Below, piece after piece: positions 5,895 through 6,687 of a stretch of 6,687 nucleotides of DNA. Numbering within the stretch: position 1 is the first letter of the stretch; each line of letters opens with the position of its first letter. The position numbers and the translations under genes were made by a program. The notes under the pieces are model-generated. The model searched no databases. It worked only from the letters and a program-made list of their open reading frames with translations, and was not told where the DNA came from. Source of the DNA: DATAYF01 sp036272735 (GTDB taxonomy: Bacteria > Chloroflexota > Ktedonobacteria > Ktedonobacterales > Ktedonobacteraceae); the NCBI GenBank assembly GCA_036272735.1, contig DATAYF010000576.1, positions 1-6,687 on the forward strand. Reading direction: 5' to 3'.

Positions 5895-6687
5895 CTCACT
5901 TTCCCTCGTGGTCCACCCTCTCTGCTTGCTGCTCGACGGGGAGCAGTCAGGAGCCGGGTGACGCTTATGAGCCATCTCACGAATCCTCTCCCCGAATAAT
6001 GACGCAGGCGCAGCACTGCCAGCGCAATCTTCGGGAGGGCGAGCCTGGAACTGGCGACCAGATAGCGGCTCTCCCAGCAGGGAGCAAATTTCTGTTTGAA
6101 GCGGAATAGCGTCCGACGCTGCTCGAACAGCGCCATCCGCCGGGTGGCAACGTCGACCAGGTGCCGCCAGATGGGAGCCATTTCCTGCCTGGTGTCAGCC
6201 AGGGCGACCAGGGCCAGGCTGACCTGGTGTGCCCCTCGCCCCCGGAAGCGCTCCAGAGCTTGGACCAGTAACAGATCCATCGCGCCGGAAGGGGCCAGCG
6301 CCGTGCGGCGCATCAGATCGAGTGCCCAGCCCCAGCGTTGACCAGTGCCTTCCGAGCCTCCCGCCCCTCCGTAGATGGGCGTAAAGGTGACAAACGCACA
6401 GGCCTGACCCGCGCGGGTCAGGGCGACGCCAGTCACCAGTGGCAGCGCAGGGGATGATCGGGTCAGACTGGCTATCTGTTCAGCTCGTCGAGCACTTGTC
6501 AGAATCTCATGGAGCCTTCCTGTGCTGAAGCCGGCCTCCTCCGTTTGCCGGCCTCCTTTGCGCTCCAACCAGGCGGCGGAAACGTCGGCGAGCTGTTGCA
6601 TTACGGTGGCGGGCAGGACGCCCTCATACCACTGGATCTGCACCCCTTCCCGTCCCGCGTGCCGGCACCTGGTGCGGACCTTGGCCA
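5891..6687 (-). CDS. C-terminal part of a DUF2156 / phosphatidylglycerol lysyltransferase-like protein (5' end outside the window)
   Basis: The visible 264 residues match the C-terminal GNAT-like domain of MprF-type aminoacyl-lipid synthases (DUF2156). In full-length relatives it follows membrane segments and transfers an amino acid from a charged tRNA to a phospholipid. Recognisable pieces are AAWLERKGGRQTEEAGFSTG, VALTRAGQACAFVTFTPIYG, WALDLMRRTALAPSGAMDLL, and near the end LFRFKQKFAPCWESRYLV followed by a hydrophobic LPKIALAVLRL. The frame stays open to the right edge, and codons before a GTG at 6643 still read like the family (KVRTRCRHAGREGVQI), so that GTG is not the true start. The stop TGA (5893-5891) overlaps the downstream GtrA-GT2 start, implying one operon. 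Substrate and amino acid are unknown; a stand-alone DUF2156 protein with another role is possible. Confidence 0.8.
   Translation of the reverse strand, partial: AKVRTRCRHAGREGVQIQWYEGVLPATVMQQLADVSAAWLERKGGRQTEEAGFSTGRLHEILTSARRAEQIASLTRSSPALPLVTGVALTRAGQACAFVTFTPIYGGAGGSEGTGQRWGWALDLMRRTALAPSGAMDLLLVQALERFRGRGAHQVSLALVALADTRQEMAPIWRHLVDVATRRMALFEQRRTLFRFKQKFAPCWESRYLVASSRLALPKIALAVLRLRHYSGRGFVRWLISVTRLLTAPRRAASREGGPRGKVR
5902..5907 (-). promoter_or_regulatory. Ribosome binding site of the GtrA-GT2 gene
   Basis: GAGGGA on the minus strand, 7 nt before ATG 5894-5892. It lies inside the end of the DUF2156 gene and, with the ATGA overlap, suggests translational coupling. Confidence 0.65.

Noticed and set aside
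5496..5999. Plus-strand open frame (167 codons) opposite the GtrA-GT2 gene
   Set aside because: It has no recognisable domain and lies entirely opposite well supported minus-strand genes.
1..6687. CRISPR array, tRNA, rRNA or a defence system
   Set aside because: No regularly spaced repeats, cloverleaf-like segments, rRNA-like stretches or defence-gene motifs were seen on either strand.

Overview
The window reads like a stretch of a mesophilic, moderately GC-rich bacterial chromosome. The ECF sigma factor of the SigX5 type, the IS630-type element, the GtrA/GT2 fusion and the DUF2156 protein are a combination I would expect in Ktedonobacteria (Chloroflexota) or possibly an actinobacterium. This is inference from protein style, because there is no rRNA or other marker gene to settle it.

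Layout, left to right. Positions 1-170 hold the open 3' end of an unidentified reading frame. From about 137 to 1262 or later lies an IS630-family insertion sequence. Its transposase is split into a helix-turn-helix ORF (216-599) and a DDE catalytic ORF (562-1353) in the +1 frame. The right end of the element is not recognisable. A plus-strand gene for a SigX5-type ECF sigma factor with a C-terminal SnoaL-like domain follows (1451-2464). It converges on a minus-strand SRPBCC/AHSA1-type protein (2668-3096), which has a candidate terminator over its stop codon. Upstream of that, on the same strand, is an SDR-fold protein (3259-4077) that keeps the cofactor loop but lacks the catalytic Tyr and Lys. 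A spacer of about 430-490 bp without a recognisable gene comes next. The window ends in a minus-strand pair: the end of a DUF2156/phosphatidylglycerol lysyltransferase-like protein (5891 to beyond 6687), and overlapping it by ATGA a GtrA + family 2 glycosyltransferase fusion (4572-5894).

How the genes may work together. The pair at the right edge points to cell-envelope modification: a lipid-linked sugar made and moved by GT2/GtrA, plus an MprF-type acyltransferase-like protein that may modify lipids. The sigma factor, SRPBCC protein and SDR protein sit together, but no shared pathway can be shown from sequence. SRPBCC proteins do occur near ECF sigma factors, so regulation by the sigma factor is possible but unproven. 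I found no CRISPR array, tRNA or rRNA, and no clear undescribed multi-gene system. The items most worth a second look are the SDR lacking its catalytic residues, the +1-split transposase and the inverted domain order of the glycosyltransferase fusion.
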